NCBI GenBank assembly: GCA_017462015.1
Contig: JAFTRX010000046.1
Location: 1-54,723, forward strand
Direction: 5' to 3'
Origin: Lentisphaeria bacterium
Lineage (GTDB): Bacteria; Verrucomicrobiota; Lentisphaeria; Victivallales; Victivallaceae
DNA: 54,723 nucleotides
Below, one piece after another: positions 21,444 through 29,355 of this stretch. The translations under genes were made by a program, and so were the position numbers. Each line of letters opens with the position of its first letter. The stretch's first letter is position 1. Under the pieces are notes generated by a model that did not search any database, had not been told where the DNA came from, and saw only the letters and a list, made by a program, of their open reading frames with translations.

Positions 21444-23099
21444 CTATTTTAAGTTGTTCAGAAGTTCTGCGGCATGACGGATGGCGGATTCTCCGCCTCC
21501 GAGCATCCGTCCCAGTTCCGGAGTCGGGTCATCGAGACGTCGTATTCTGGAAACTGTTCTGCCGTTGGCAGTGGATTTCTCCACCTGAAAATGTTCTGCG
21601 GCGCGGGCGGCGACCTGTGCCAGGTGCGATATGCAGATGATCTGCCGCTTTTTGCCGAGTTCGCACAACTCATTGCCGACTTTGTTGGCAGTTTCTCCGC
21701 CGATGTTCATGTCGATTTCATCGAAAATCACTGTCGGTACAGCATCGGCATCGGCAAGGACGGTTTTCATCGCCAGCATCAAACGGGAAAGTTCTCCGCT
21801 GCTGGCGATTTTACGCAACGGGCGCAAATCTTCACCGCAGTTGGCGGAAAAGAGCAGTTCCAGATGATCCATTCCGTTGGCACCGGGGGCGATGGAAGTG
21901 AATTCTGCATCCAGCCGGGCAGAGTTGAAACCGATGGTACGGAGTTTTTTTACGGTGAGCTCCAAAAACTTTCCGGCGAACTTTTTCCGGTGTTGAGAGA
22001 GTTTTTCTGCGGCGGAAAGCAGTTGTTTCTGCAATTCGGCTTCCCGCTGATCGAACTCTTTTCTCCTGGCTTGAGAGCGGAAATATTCATCCAGAGAATT
22101 TTGAGCGGCATCGCGGGCTTCGAGCAGCTGTTCCAAAGTCGGACCGTAGCGGCGCTTCAAAGTATAAATTTCGCTGAGGCGGCTTTCGATGGCAGCAAGA
22201 GCCGCCGGGTCAAGTTCGATTTTTTCCGGGAGCGCGGCGATGGCATTGGAAAGTTCCACAGTCAAATTCTGCAGCTGGGCGCAATCATCGGTCAGCGTTC
22301 CGGTCAGAGTTGAGTCGATGCGTTCCAGATCGGAAAGATGGCGGAACACCTCTCCCAGCTGGTCGGCGATACTGTTTTCGCTTTCCGTGAGCAAATTGGT
22401 AAGCAAACTGGAATCTTCCACGATCTGTCTTGCATTTGCTCCCCGGCGCTGTTTCCCTGCCAGCTCTTCATCCTCTCCGGGGCGCGGGTCGATGCGGTTT
22501 ATCTCTTCGAGCATCAGCTGCAAACGGTCAGCTTCATTGGCATCGGGGAGATGCTGTTCAAATTCGGTTCGTTCGGCTTTCAGCGCCGCAAGTGCGTTAC
22601 AGATCGCGGCGCAATCCTGCTTGAGCTTGCCGGCGTTGGCATAGTTGTCGAGCAGTTCCAGCTGGCGAGCCGGGACGGTGAGGGAAATCTGTTCGTTGGC
22701 GCCGTGACGGTCGACCAGACGGGAGCCTACTTCCGAGAGCAGCCGCGAACCGACCGGAGTGTCGTCGATAAAGTTGCGTACTGACGTGTGACTGATGACC
22801 CGGCGCAAGGTTATTTCGGTAAAATCTTCCGGAACATCCACTCCACTTGTTTCCAGAAGTTCCCGCAGTTCGACTGCCAGTTGCACTGGAAGCGTGAATA
22901 TTCCGGAGATGGTGCATTTGTCACATCCGGTACGGATGCCGGTACGTCCGCCGCGCCCGCCGCAAAGCAGTTCAATGGCGGACATGACGATGGATTTACC
23001 GGCACCGGATTCGCCGGTGACCACGGTAAAGCCGCCGGAAAATTCAACTTCGCTCTCTTCGATGAGAGCATAATTGTTTATCTTGAGATAGGTCAGCAT
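21444..23099 (-). CDS. recN: DNA repair protein RecN
   Basis: SMC-like ATPase acting early in double-strand break repair, 551 residues (normal size). Walker A GESGAGKS at 29-36, long coiled-coil arms (about 155-370), then the ABC signature SSGELSRLMLAMK and Walker B TVIFDEIDMNIGG, and the D-loop/switch ICISHLAQVAA. The start codon lies 7 bp inside the end of cinA, so translation is probably coupled. It is the last gene of the aroE-led operon. Confidence 0.97.
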   Translation of the reverse strand: MLTYLKINNYALIEESEVEFSGGFTVVTGESGAGKSIVMSAIELLCGGRGGRTGIRTGCDKCTISGIFTLPVQLAVELRELLETSGVDVPEDFTEITLRRVISHTSVRNFIDDTPVGSRLLSEVGSRLVDRHGANEQISLTVPARQLELLDNYANAGKLKQDCAAICNALAALKAERTEFEQHLPDANEADRLQLMLEEINRIDPRPGEDEELAGKQRRGANARQIVEDSSLLTNLLTESENSIADQLGEVFRHLSDLERIDSTLTGTLTDDCAQLQNLTVELSNAIAALPEKIELDPAALAAIESRLSEIYTLKRRYGPTLEQLLEARDAAQNSLDEYFRSQARRKEFDQREAELQKQLLSAAEKLSQHRKKFAGKFLELTVKKLRTIGFNSARLDAEFTSIAPGANGMDHLELLFSANCGEDLRPLRKIASSGELSRLMLAMKTVLADADAVPTVIFDEIDMNIGGETANKVGNELCELGKKRQIICISHLAQVAARAAEHFQVEKSTANGRTVSRIRRLDDPTPELGRMLGGGESAIRHAAELLNNLK

Positions 23100-24337
23100 C
23101 GGTTTTGCACTTCAGGTGATTCAAGAAGGTTGTAAAGTAAAAGCAGAGCGCACTCCACCGAGCGTTCCCGGATGGCACGGCGGTCTCCGCGCAAACGGAG
23201 TTCTCTGGTTGCCGTGACCCCGTTGACACAGGCGGAAACGTAGACCAGCCCCACCGGTTTTTCCGGAGTGCCGCCGCCGGGACCGGCGATGCCGGTGGTG
23301 CTGACGGAACAGTTGCAGTCCAACGCCTGACAACAGCCGAGCGCCATCGCTTCGGCACATTCGGCACTTACTGCTCCGCAAGTGTCAAGAATTTCCTGAG
23401 AAACGTTGAGCAGACGGTTTTTTACACTGTTGGCGTATGCGATGATGCCGCCGGAAAAGATATCCGAAGCTCCCGGAATGGTGACCATGCGGTTGGCGAC
23501 CAGACCGCCGGTGCATGATTCGGCACAGCCAAAAGTCAAAGAAGAGTTTTTCAGCAGTTTTATCAGATATTCCGCAAGGTCAAATTCTCCGACGGGAAGA
23601 ATCGTACACTCCAGGGTGTTGCGGGCAATGGAAATGGCTTCATCGACCACGGCTTTTTCCGTTCCGGAGAGAAATATTCTGGTTCCTCCGGCACCGGCGG
23701 CGCAGGCAACTTCAACTGGAAGATGAGCTACCGCTTTTTCCACCGGCGGAAAGACCATCGACTCTCCGGCACAGCAGAGAAAACCGGCGGTGATCAACTC
23801 CCCGGAACGGGAATCGCACAGTTGGGGAATGAGAAAATCTTTCACCATCGGTTCAAATTCACGCGGCGGCCCCGGCAGAAGAAAAATTTTACGCAGTGTT
23901 CCGTCGTAGACCGTTTCAAAACCCAGCCCGGAGGCGCTGCCGACCGGATTGGGCAGAATGAAACCTCCTGCCGGGACCCGCGCCTGACGGAATTGATTTT
24001 TGGGGCAGCGGCCGGGATGGTGGAAGTTCCAGAAGGTTTGTACTTTTTCTTTGAGTTCGGAATTCTCTTCCAGAGGGACGGCAAAGAAGCGGCTGACCAC
24101 ATCCAACGTGAGGTCGTCGGTGGTTGGACCAAGTCCTCCTGAGATGATGAGCGTATCGGCAAGTTTCAGCGCATCGGCGATGGCTTCCACCAGTTCTGAC
24201 GGATGATCGCCGACGGTGATCTCAAGAGCAGCGGGGATCCCGGCTGCACAAAGTTCTTTGCCAAGAAACGCCATATTGGTATTGACCGCACTGCCTTTGA
24301 GCAATTCGGTCCCGGTACAGATTACAGCAACAGACAT
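23093..24337 (-). CDS. cinA: CinA-like protein (competence/damage-inducible; NMN deamidase domain)
   Basis: Two-domain protein of 414 residues. The N-terminal MoCF-like domain (about 1-170: CTGTELLKGSAVNTN, IISGGLGPTTDDLT, LLPGPPREFEPM) is tied to ADP-ribose or NAD-derivative pyrophosphatase activity. The C-terminal CinA domain (about 255-405: CAESCTGGLVANRMVTIPGAS, SVSTTGIAGPGGGTPEKPVGLVY) is the pyridine-nucleotide (NMN) amidohydrolase domain. It likely serves in NAD salvage. It starts 5 bp after rfaE2 and overlaps recN by 7 bp. In many bacteria cinA sits next to recombination genes, as here. Confidence 0.95.
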   Translation of the reverse strand: MSVAVICTGTELLKGSAVNTNMAFLGKELCAAGIPAALEITVGDHPSELVEAIADALKLADTLIISGGLGPTTDDLTLDVVSRFFAVPLEENSELKEKVQTFWNFHHPGRCPKNQFRQARVPAGGFILPNPVGSASGLGFETVYDGTLRKIFLLPGPPREFEPMVKDFLIPQLCDSRSGELITAGFLCCAGESMVFPPVEKAVAHLPVEVACAAGAGGTRIFLSGTEKAVVDEAISIARNTLECTILPVGEFDLAEYLIKLLKNSSLTFGCAESCTGGLVANRMVTIPGASDIFSGGIIAYANSVKNRLLNVSQEILDTCGAVSAECAEAMALGCCQALDCNCSVSTTGIAGPGGGTPEKPVGLVYVSACVNGVTATRELRLRGDRRAIRERSVECALLLLYNLLESPEVQNRC

Positions 24338-24342
24338 GATTT

Positions 24343-24840
24343 TTACAGTGATTTGCGGATTTTTTCCACGATGTTGGTTGTTGAAAAGCCGTCAATAAAC
24401 GGCATGAAAACGATTTTTGCGTTGGCATTTTCCAGTGCGGCACGTTCGGAAGGGTCAAGTTTTTCCAGAGTGTAATCTCCGGCTTTGACGTAAACATCCG
24501 GTTCCAGTGCCGCAAGTTCCCGGTCACAGCGCGGGGAATCGAAGACGATGACCCGGCTTACCGAAGCCAATGCTCCCAGCAAATAGGCGCGATCCTTTTC
24601 GCTGACCAGCGGGCGGGTCGGACCTTTGAGCGCGGAAACGGAGGCATCGGAATTTATCAGCACCCAGAGTTCATCACCGTTTTTTGCCGCTTCGTAAAGA
24701 TAACTGGCATGTCCTTTGTGCATAAGATCGAAGCATCCGTTGGTGACGACAAGAGTGCGCCCGGAAGCGCGGAGCTTTTTTCGGAGCGCGACAGCTTCCG
24801 GAAGAGAGAGCAATGCTTTGGCAGGGTCGTTCATAAACAT
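24343..24840 (-). CDS. rfaE2: D-glycero-beta-D-manno-heptose 1-phosphate adenylyltransferase (RfaE2-type)
   Basis: Nucleotidyltransferase that activates heptose-1-phosphate as ADP-heptose for LPS inner core, 165 residues: the stand-alone C-terminal half of HldE. Visible motifs: VVTNGCFDLMHKGHASYL (HxGH catalytic motif), the middle segment RPLVSEKDRAYLLGAL, and the C-terminal FSTTNIVEKI. The start is either ATG 24840, sharing its A with the stop of the deaminase gene (TGATG), or ATG 24834. The open frame runs further upstream but that part only shadows the deaminase gene. Implies an outer membrane with heptose-containing LPS. Confidence 0.93.
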   Translation of the reverse strand: MFMNDPAKALLSLPEAVALRKKLRASGRTLVVTNGCFDLMHKGHASYLYEAAKNGDELWVLINSDASVSALKGPTRPLVSEKDRAYLLGALASVSRVIVFDSPRCDRELAALEPDVYVKAGDYTLEKLDPSERAALENANAKIVFMPFIDGFSTTNIVEKIRKSL

Positions 24841-25304
24841 CAATCCCCCACCGGACGGACTTTGACTCCGGCTTCTGCCAGAAGTTTCATGGAGACATCG
24901 TCGATGGAGTAACGCGCGTGATAAACGACCTCCACGATACCGGCGTTGATAATCATTTTTGCACAGAGCAGGCAGGGGCTGAAAGTGGTGTAGAGCGTAC
25001 AACCTTTGACGGCGATGCCGTTGTAAGCTGCCTGAACGATAGCATTTTCTTCGGCGTGACTGCACAGACACTGATGCAGACCTTCCCCTGAAGGAACGTT
25101 GGAATTGCAGCGCGGACAACCGCCGTCAGAGCAGTTTTTCACTCCGCGCGGAGTGCCGTTGTAACCGGTGGAGACGACCTGACGGTCGCGGACGAGAACT
25201 GCCGCTACCTGACGGCGGGAACAGTTGCTCCGGGAGGCGGCGACATGGGCGATGTCCATGAAGTAACGATCCCAGGACGGACGTTGTTTTTTTTCAGTTT
25301 CCAT
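24840..25304 (-). CDS. dCMP deaminase family protein (ComEB-like)
   Basis: Zinc deaminase of 154 residues converting dCMP to dUMP for thymidylate synthesis. Zinc ligands are in CSHAEENAI (His and catalytic Glu) and PCLLCAKMI (two Cys). An additional Cys/His-rich insertion, GGCPRCNSNVPSGEGLHQC, is typical of the dCMP deaminase branch and holds a second zinc. Start ATG 25304 is preferred; a GTG four codons earlier lies nearer to the upstream stop. Sits between the prepilin peptidase and rfaE2 genes in the aroE operon. Confidence 0.92.
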   Translation of the reverse strand: METEKKQRPSWDRYFMDIAHVAASRSNCSRRQVAAVLVRDRQVVSTGYNGTPRGVKNCSDGGCPRCNSNVPSGEGLHQCLCSHAEENAIVQAAYNGIAVKGCTLYTTFSPCLLCAKMIINAGIVEVVYHARYSIDDVSMKLLAEAGVKVRPVGD

Positions 25305-25318
25305 GGTATGTTGCACTT

Positions 25319-26197
25319 TCAGTTGAGTTTAAGAAACCAGAAAAGTTTCCAGATGAAGTTCCCCGCAAATATCCAGATCAGCGTACCGGCGGCGAGGAAC
25401 GGTCCCAGCGGTATCGAGGTGCGCTTTAATGGACGTTTAGAAATCAAACCGCAGACGACACCGTACACGGTTCCGGAAAATGAGGCGAAAAAGAGCGAAA
25501 ATATTGCACCGGGCAAACCGGTCAGGACTCCGGCGGCAAGTATATATTTCACATCTCCCCAGCCGATGACCTCTTTTTTGGCGATGAGTTTCCCGGCAAT
25601 GGCGAAGAGGGCGAGGAAAAGCGCCGGGAATGCGCCCGATGCCGCACTGAATCCGAGGGCGGTGAGCCAGGTGGTCTCCGCATTGCCCCAGACCTCAGGA
25701 AAACAGCAGGAAAGAATCAATCCCGCCAGAATGACCGGATAACTCAGTTTATCCGGAATGATCCGGTATTCCGCATCGATCCAGGCGATACCGACAGCAT
25801 AAAAGATGGCGATACAGTTGAATGCACTTATTGCCATGGGTTGTTTCTGAAGTCCGGCGGAAAGAACCGCCAGAGTAAAGAGCGTTCCGCAGATAAGCTC
25901 AACAATAAAATAACGCATGGAGTAGTGCTGTTTACAGGCGCGGCATTTGCCGCCGAGGACGAGGTAGCTTACGAGCGGGATGTTGTCATACCACTTTATC
26001 GGAGTGTTGCAGCTGCCGCAATGGCTGGAGGCTTTGCTCAATGATTCCCCTCTGGGAATGCGCCAGATGCAGACGTTGAGAAAACTTCCCAGACAGCTGC
26101 CGAAAGCAAATACCCAGAAGAGGATGATGTACCAGATTTGCGGATAACCCACTCCGATGCGGTGGAACCAGTTGTACTCTTCGAACAGCGGAAACAT
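25319..26197 (-). CDS. Prepilin peptidase (A24 family, PilD/GspO type)
   Basis: Membrane aspartyl protease that cuts prepilin leaders and N-methylates the new N-terminus, 292 residues with about 7-8 membrane segments. N-terminal domain with four cysteines (C60, C63, C85, C88), as in full-length bifunctional enzymes. Catalytic Asp141 in WIDAEYRIIPD and Asp215 in GWGDVKY (the GxGD motif). It lies 3 bp after aroE in a housekeeping operon, away from any pilus assembly genes. It is the obvious candidate to process the two prepilin-like proteins of this window, which lack Gly at -1. Confidence 0.95.
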   Translation of the reverse strand: MFPLFEEYNWFHRIGVGYPQIWYIILFWVFAFGSCLGSFLNVCIWRIPRGESLSKASSHCGSCNTPIKWYDNIPLVSYLVLGGKCRACKQHYSMRYFIVELICGTLFTLAVLSAGLQKQPMAISAFNCIAIFYAVGIAWIDAEYRIIPDKLSYPVILAGLILSCCFPEVWGNAETTWLTALGFSAASGAFPALFLALFAIAGKLIAKKEVIGWGDVKYILAAGVLTGLPGAIFSLFFASFSGTVYGVVCGLISKRPLKRTSIPLGPFLAAGTLIWIFAGNFIWKLFWFLKLN

Positions 26198-26200
26198 CTT

Positions 26201-27052
26201 TTAAACCTCCACGCCGCCGGGCGGCAGTTCAAAACCGTTGCGCATAGCATCCAGATCGGGTTCCTGTTGTGTCCACAAGCGGAAACTTTCTGCGCCCTGC
26301 TGGATAAGCATCTCTTTACCGCCGGAGCAGGGGATGCCCAACTCCTTTGCGCGCTGCAGCAGTTTTGTATTTTTGTAAATGGTATCAAAAATCACCAGTG
26401 CCGGATTTGCTTCCAGCAGTTCGAGATCAAACGGCGGCGGGTCATCATCCTTCAACCCCAGACTGGTTGCCTGAATGATGCAATCGCAGTTTTTTATTGC
26501 ATCAAGCATACCGGCTCTATCCTGCGGCGCAACAAAAGAGCAAATGCAGTCAGAGCCAAGAGCGGTGATGTCATTGATTATTTCCCGAGCTTTGCTTTCG
26601 GTGCGGTTGGCAAAAGTGATGCTTTTTGCTCCGGCAGTAGCAAAGTGTATCGCCGTTGCTCTTGCCGCGCCGCCGGCTCCGGCAAAAAAGAAACGCTTAC
26701 CTTTCACTGGCAGAGAGAAGTTGTGCATCAATGCCCGTTCCAAGCCGACACCGTCGGTGGAATCTCCGAGGATATGACCGTTTTCGATCAACAGCGTGTT
26801 GACACTTTTACAGCACTTCGCGCGCGAAGTGAGTTCATCCACCAGGGGGAACACCATTTGTTTGTGCGGCACGGTCAGGTTGACGCCGCGGAAATGGTTC
26901 CGGGCATATTCGATGAATTGCGGAAGTTCTTCCGGCTTGACATGACGGATGCCGTAAGGAGAACTCAGACCGCATTTTTCAAAGGCGGCATTCTGCATTT
27001 TTGGTGAACGGCTGTGAGATACCGGATCACCGATTACCAAATATTTTATCAT
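26201..27052 (-). CDS. aroE: Shikimate dehydrogenase (NADP+)
   Basis: Reduces 3-dehydroshikimate to shikimate in aromatic amino acid synthesis; 283 residues. Substrate-binding SHSRSPKMQN (about 13-22), catalytic Lys in NLTVPHK, Asp in GDSTDGVG, the NADP-binding GAGGAARATA, and basic NRT for the 2'-phosphate. First gene of a six-gene minus-strand operon, with a promoter legible at 27094-27122. aroB is also in the window, in a different operon. Confidence 0.97.
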   Translation of the reverse strand: MIKYLVIGDPVSHSRSPKMQNAAFEKCGLSSPYGIRHVKPEELPQFIEYARNHFRGVNLTVPHKQMVFPLVDELTSRAKCCKSVNTLLIENGHILGDSTDGVGLERALMHNFSLPVKGKRFFFAGAGGAARATAIHFATAGAKSITFANRTESKAREIINDITALGSDCICSFVAPQDRAGMLDAIKNCDCIIQATSLGLKDDDPPPFDLELLEANPALVIFDTIYKNTKLLQRAKELGIPCSGGKEMLIQQGAESFRLWTQQEPDLDAMRNGFELPPGGVEV

Positions 27053-27073
27053 TTTCTTTATGATCGATGTTGA

Positions 27074-27142
27074 AATTTTACCGTTTTGGAGTTAATATAC
27101 ATGAAGTTCATCTTCTTCGCAAGAAGCAGAACGGTTAAAATT
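27074..27142. promoter_or_regulatory. Symmetric divergent control region between aroE and a lipoprotein gene
   Basis: Outer imperfect arms AATTTTACCGTTTTG (27074-27088) and CAGAACGGTTAAAATT (27127-27142) enclose ATGAAGTTCAT (27101-27111, palindrome) and CTTCTT/AAGAAG (27112-27117 with 27121-27126). The aroE promoter lies inside: TTGCGA (27117-27122), 17-bp spacer, TATATT (27094-27099), read on the minus strand. Confidence 0.55.
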
Positions 27143-27167
27143 ACAATAAATAATGGAGATTTTTATA

Positions 27168-27758
27168 ATGCGTGCCGGAAAATATGTTAAAATTGCGTTA
27201 TTTCCGCTGTTGCTGACCGCAGTTTGCGGATTATGCGGTTGTGAAGCGTTCAAAGAGGCGCTGGAAGCTGAATTGGAGTACGGTTCATCGACCCGTGGTT
27301 CCAGTGATGATTACCGTCCCCGCTTTGTGCTGGCGGTCTGTTCCATCGTCAAATATCCCCGGGCAATGATGATCGAGCAGGAGGTAGACTGCAACGGAAC
27401 GACCATCTGCATCAACACCAACCAGCTCTTCGACAGCAAGCGGATCAAAGAGGTGCGGGCACTTCCCCGTCCGGGCAATCCGGATGTGGTCGATCTGGAG
27501 CTGAGACTGGATAATATCGGCAAGAGCCACTGGCAGATGCTGGTCGCTTCCGCCCGCGGAGGAGAGGTCGCTGTGATGATCGACCAGCGGTGTGTCGGGA
27601 CGTTTGTTCCTGAGATGCCCAGCTCCGAAAGTGACCGTATCTCCTGGGTGAAAATGCGCATCGGTGTCGATCCGTACACTGCGCGCGGCGTGGTGCGTTT
27701 TGCCAAGAGCAACCATGAACATTTCAATCCGGAAGCCGGTGACTGGTTCCGTTTCTGA
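27168..27758 (+). CDS. Predicted lipoprotein of unknown function
   Basis: 196-residue protein. N-terminus with basic start, hydrophobic stretch and lipobox LCGC (cleavage before Cys25), so probably anchored in a membrane by lipid. The rest is soluble. VVDLELRLDNIGKSHWQMLVAS followed by GGEVAVMIDQRCVGTFVPEM faintly recalls the P1-head region of SecD, where a similar phrase precedes the export channel, but the match is by eye only. Start 27168 has GGAG 9 bp before; the ATG at 27153 lies within that sequence. Followed at 20 bp by ppx/gppA and ppk1, so probably one mRNA. Confidence 0.8.
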   Translation: MRAGKYVKIALFPLLLTAVCGLCGCEAFKEALEAELEYGSSTRGSSDDYRPRFVLAVCSIVKYPRAMMIEQEVDCNGTTICINTNQLFDSKRIKEVRALPRPGNPDVVDLELRLDNIGKSHWQMLVASARGGEVAVMIDQRCVGTFVPEMPSSESDRISWVKMRIGVDPYTARGVVRFAKSNHEHFNPEAGDWFRF

Positions 27759-27777
27759 TCCGGAAAGGCTTGTTGCC

Positions 27778-29355
27778 GTGAATTCGATAAAGCAGCACAT
27801 TTCCGGCGGTGCAGACCGAGATATGCATCCGCCCCTTCAGACCGGAGTGATCGATATCGGCGCCCATACTGTGCGGATGGATCTGTTTGAATTGAACCGC
27901 TCCTGGCAGGCGGAAAAACTGGAAAGTCTGTCCCGTCCATTTAATCTGGGCGTTGATGTTTTCCGTAACGGGTATATCAGTGTTGAGAACATCTCCAAGC
28001 TGATCGGCATGGTCGGGGATTTCTGTGCCCGGATACGGGAGTACGGCGGAAGTCATTACCGGATCGTTGCCACCAGCGCGGTGCGTGAAGCATTCAATAA
28101 AGAATTGGTGATCGACCGTTTCCGGGAAGCGGGGCTGGCGTTGGAGATCCTTGAAGGCACGACCGAGGTGACTCTTACCTATCAGGCAGTGCGGGAAACT
28201 CTCGCCGGAAACTTCAATTCGGCGCTGGAAAATGCGGTCATGCTTATCATGGGTTCCGGTTCGCTGTTCGTCATTGGCGTTTCGCGCGGGGTGATGTGTT
28301 TCTGTCAGGAAATGCAAAGCGGCACGATGCGGTTCAATGACACGCTGGCAAGTTCCGAACATCCCATCGAACAGCTCCGCCGTCAGCTCAAGTCCCAGCG
28401 GGTCATCCGGCTTCTGGACGAAGCGATGTGCCGGGAGGAAAATAAACCGGTATCACTGGTGATAGTCGGTAATCCGGCGCGTAAACTTGCCGCGATGGGC
28501 GGAAAAAATCTGCGCCATGAAAATGATTGCGCCGCTCTGGAGTTGAAGGAGTTCAGCTCGGTGATCGATGATTGTGAAAATCTCCGGGGCAAAGCGTTCC
28601 GCAAGATAGACCCGGATGATGCGGTTGAACTTTCGGCTGCGGCGGTTATCGTCAGGCACTTTATGGATTCACTACCCTGCCGGGAGATCATCTGTCCGGG
28701 GATGACCACCCGGGGCGCGGTATTGAGAGACTGGGTGCGCCGCTGCCGGATGCCGGGTGTCGATCCGTTCCGCACCGATTTGGCATCGGTGTGCCGTGCC
28801 ATCGGGCGGCGGTATGATTTTGACGGGGGGCATGCGCTCAATGTGGCTTCGGCAAGTTCACTGATTTTTTTGAAACTGCGTCCGTTTTTCAGTTTTCCGG
28901 AGAATACAAGTCTGATGCTGGAAGCGGCATCGTATCTCCATGATATAGGTCGTTTTGTCGATTTCCGGCATCATCATAAACACTCATGGTATCTGTTGTC
29001 CAATATCCGTCTGCCGGGGCTTACGGCATCGGAACACCGTATCGTTGCCGCCGCCGTCCGGTATCACGGCAGAACTCTGCCCCGGGAAGCGCATCCGGAA
29101 TATGCGGCACTTTCTGCAAATGAGAAGGTGGCGGTCTTGAAGCTGGCGGCGATTTTGCGCGTGGCAGATGCGTTGGATATTCACTTTTCCTCCCCGGAAA
29201 GCGGAGGGTTGAAGCTCTCTTTGCGCGGACGTGAACTGCATTTGATCGTGGATGAAGATGAACTGGCGTCCATGAAGTATTCACTGAAGGTCAAGGGGGG
29301 ATTGTTTGAGCAGGTTTTCGGACTGGAATTAAAGTTGCACAATGGTGAATTATGA
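27778..29355 (+). CDS. ppx: Ppx/GppA family exopolyphosphatase with HD domain
   Basis: Hydrolyses polyphosphate (or pppGpp); about 525 residues. The ASKHA phosphatase start TGVIDIGAHTVRMDLFEL, the box IVATSAVREAFN, the phosphate loop LIMGSGSLFVIGVSRG, and a C-terminal HD domain (HDIGRFVDFRHHHKHSWYLL, later DALDIHF). The usual Gly-Gly-Ser/Thr of the second phosphate loop is replaced by GSGS. Start chosen is GTG 27778 with AAAGG about 9 bp upstream; ATG 27823 is an alternative. It overlaps ppk1 by 4 bp (ATGA), the classic polyphosphate pair. Confidence 0.9.
   Translation: MNSIKQHISGGADRDMHPPLQTGVIDIGAHTVRMDLFELNRSWQAEKLESLSRPFNLGVDVFRNGYISVENISKLIGMVGDFCARIREYGGSHYRIVATSAVREAFNKELVIDRFREAGLALEILEGTTEVTLTYQAVRETLAGNFNSALENAVMLIMGSGSLFVIGVSRGVMCFCQEMQSGTMRFNDTLASSEHPIEQLRRQLKSQRVIRLLDEAMCREENKPVSLVIVGNPARKLAAMGGKNLRHENDCAALELKEFSSVIDDCENLRGKAFRKIDPDDAVELSAAAVIVRHFMDSLPCREIICPGMTTRGAVLRDWVRRCRMPGVDPFRTDLASVCRAIGRRYDFDGGHALNVASASSLIFLKLRPFFSFPENTSLMLEAASYLHDIGRFVDFRHHHKHSWYLLSNIRLPGLTASEHRIVAAAVRYHGRTLPREAHPEYAALSANEKVAVLKLAAILRVADALDIHFSSPESGGLKLSLRGRELHLIVDEDELASMKYSLKVKGGLFEQVFGLELKLHNGEL

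Noticed and set aside
24843..25119. 93-codon N-terminal extension of rfaE2
   Set aside because: The Arg/Ser-rich extension is the out-of-frame reading of the dCMP deaminase gene; the normal RfaE2 start is at 24840 or 24834.
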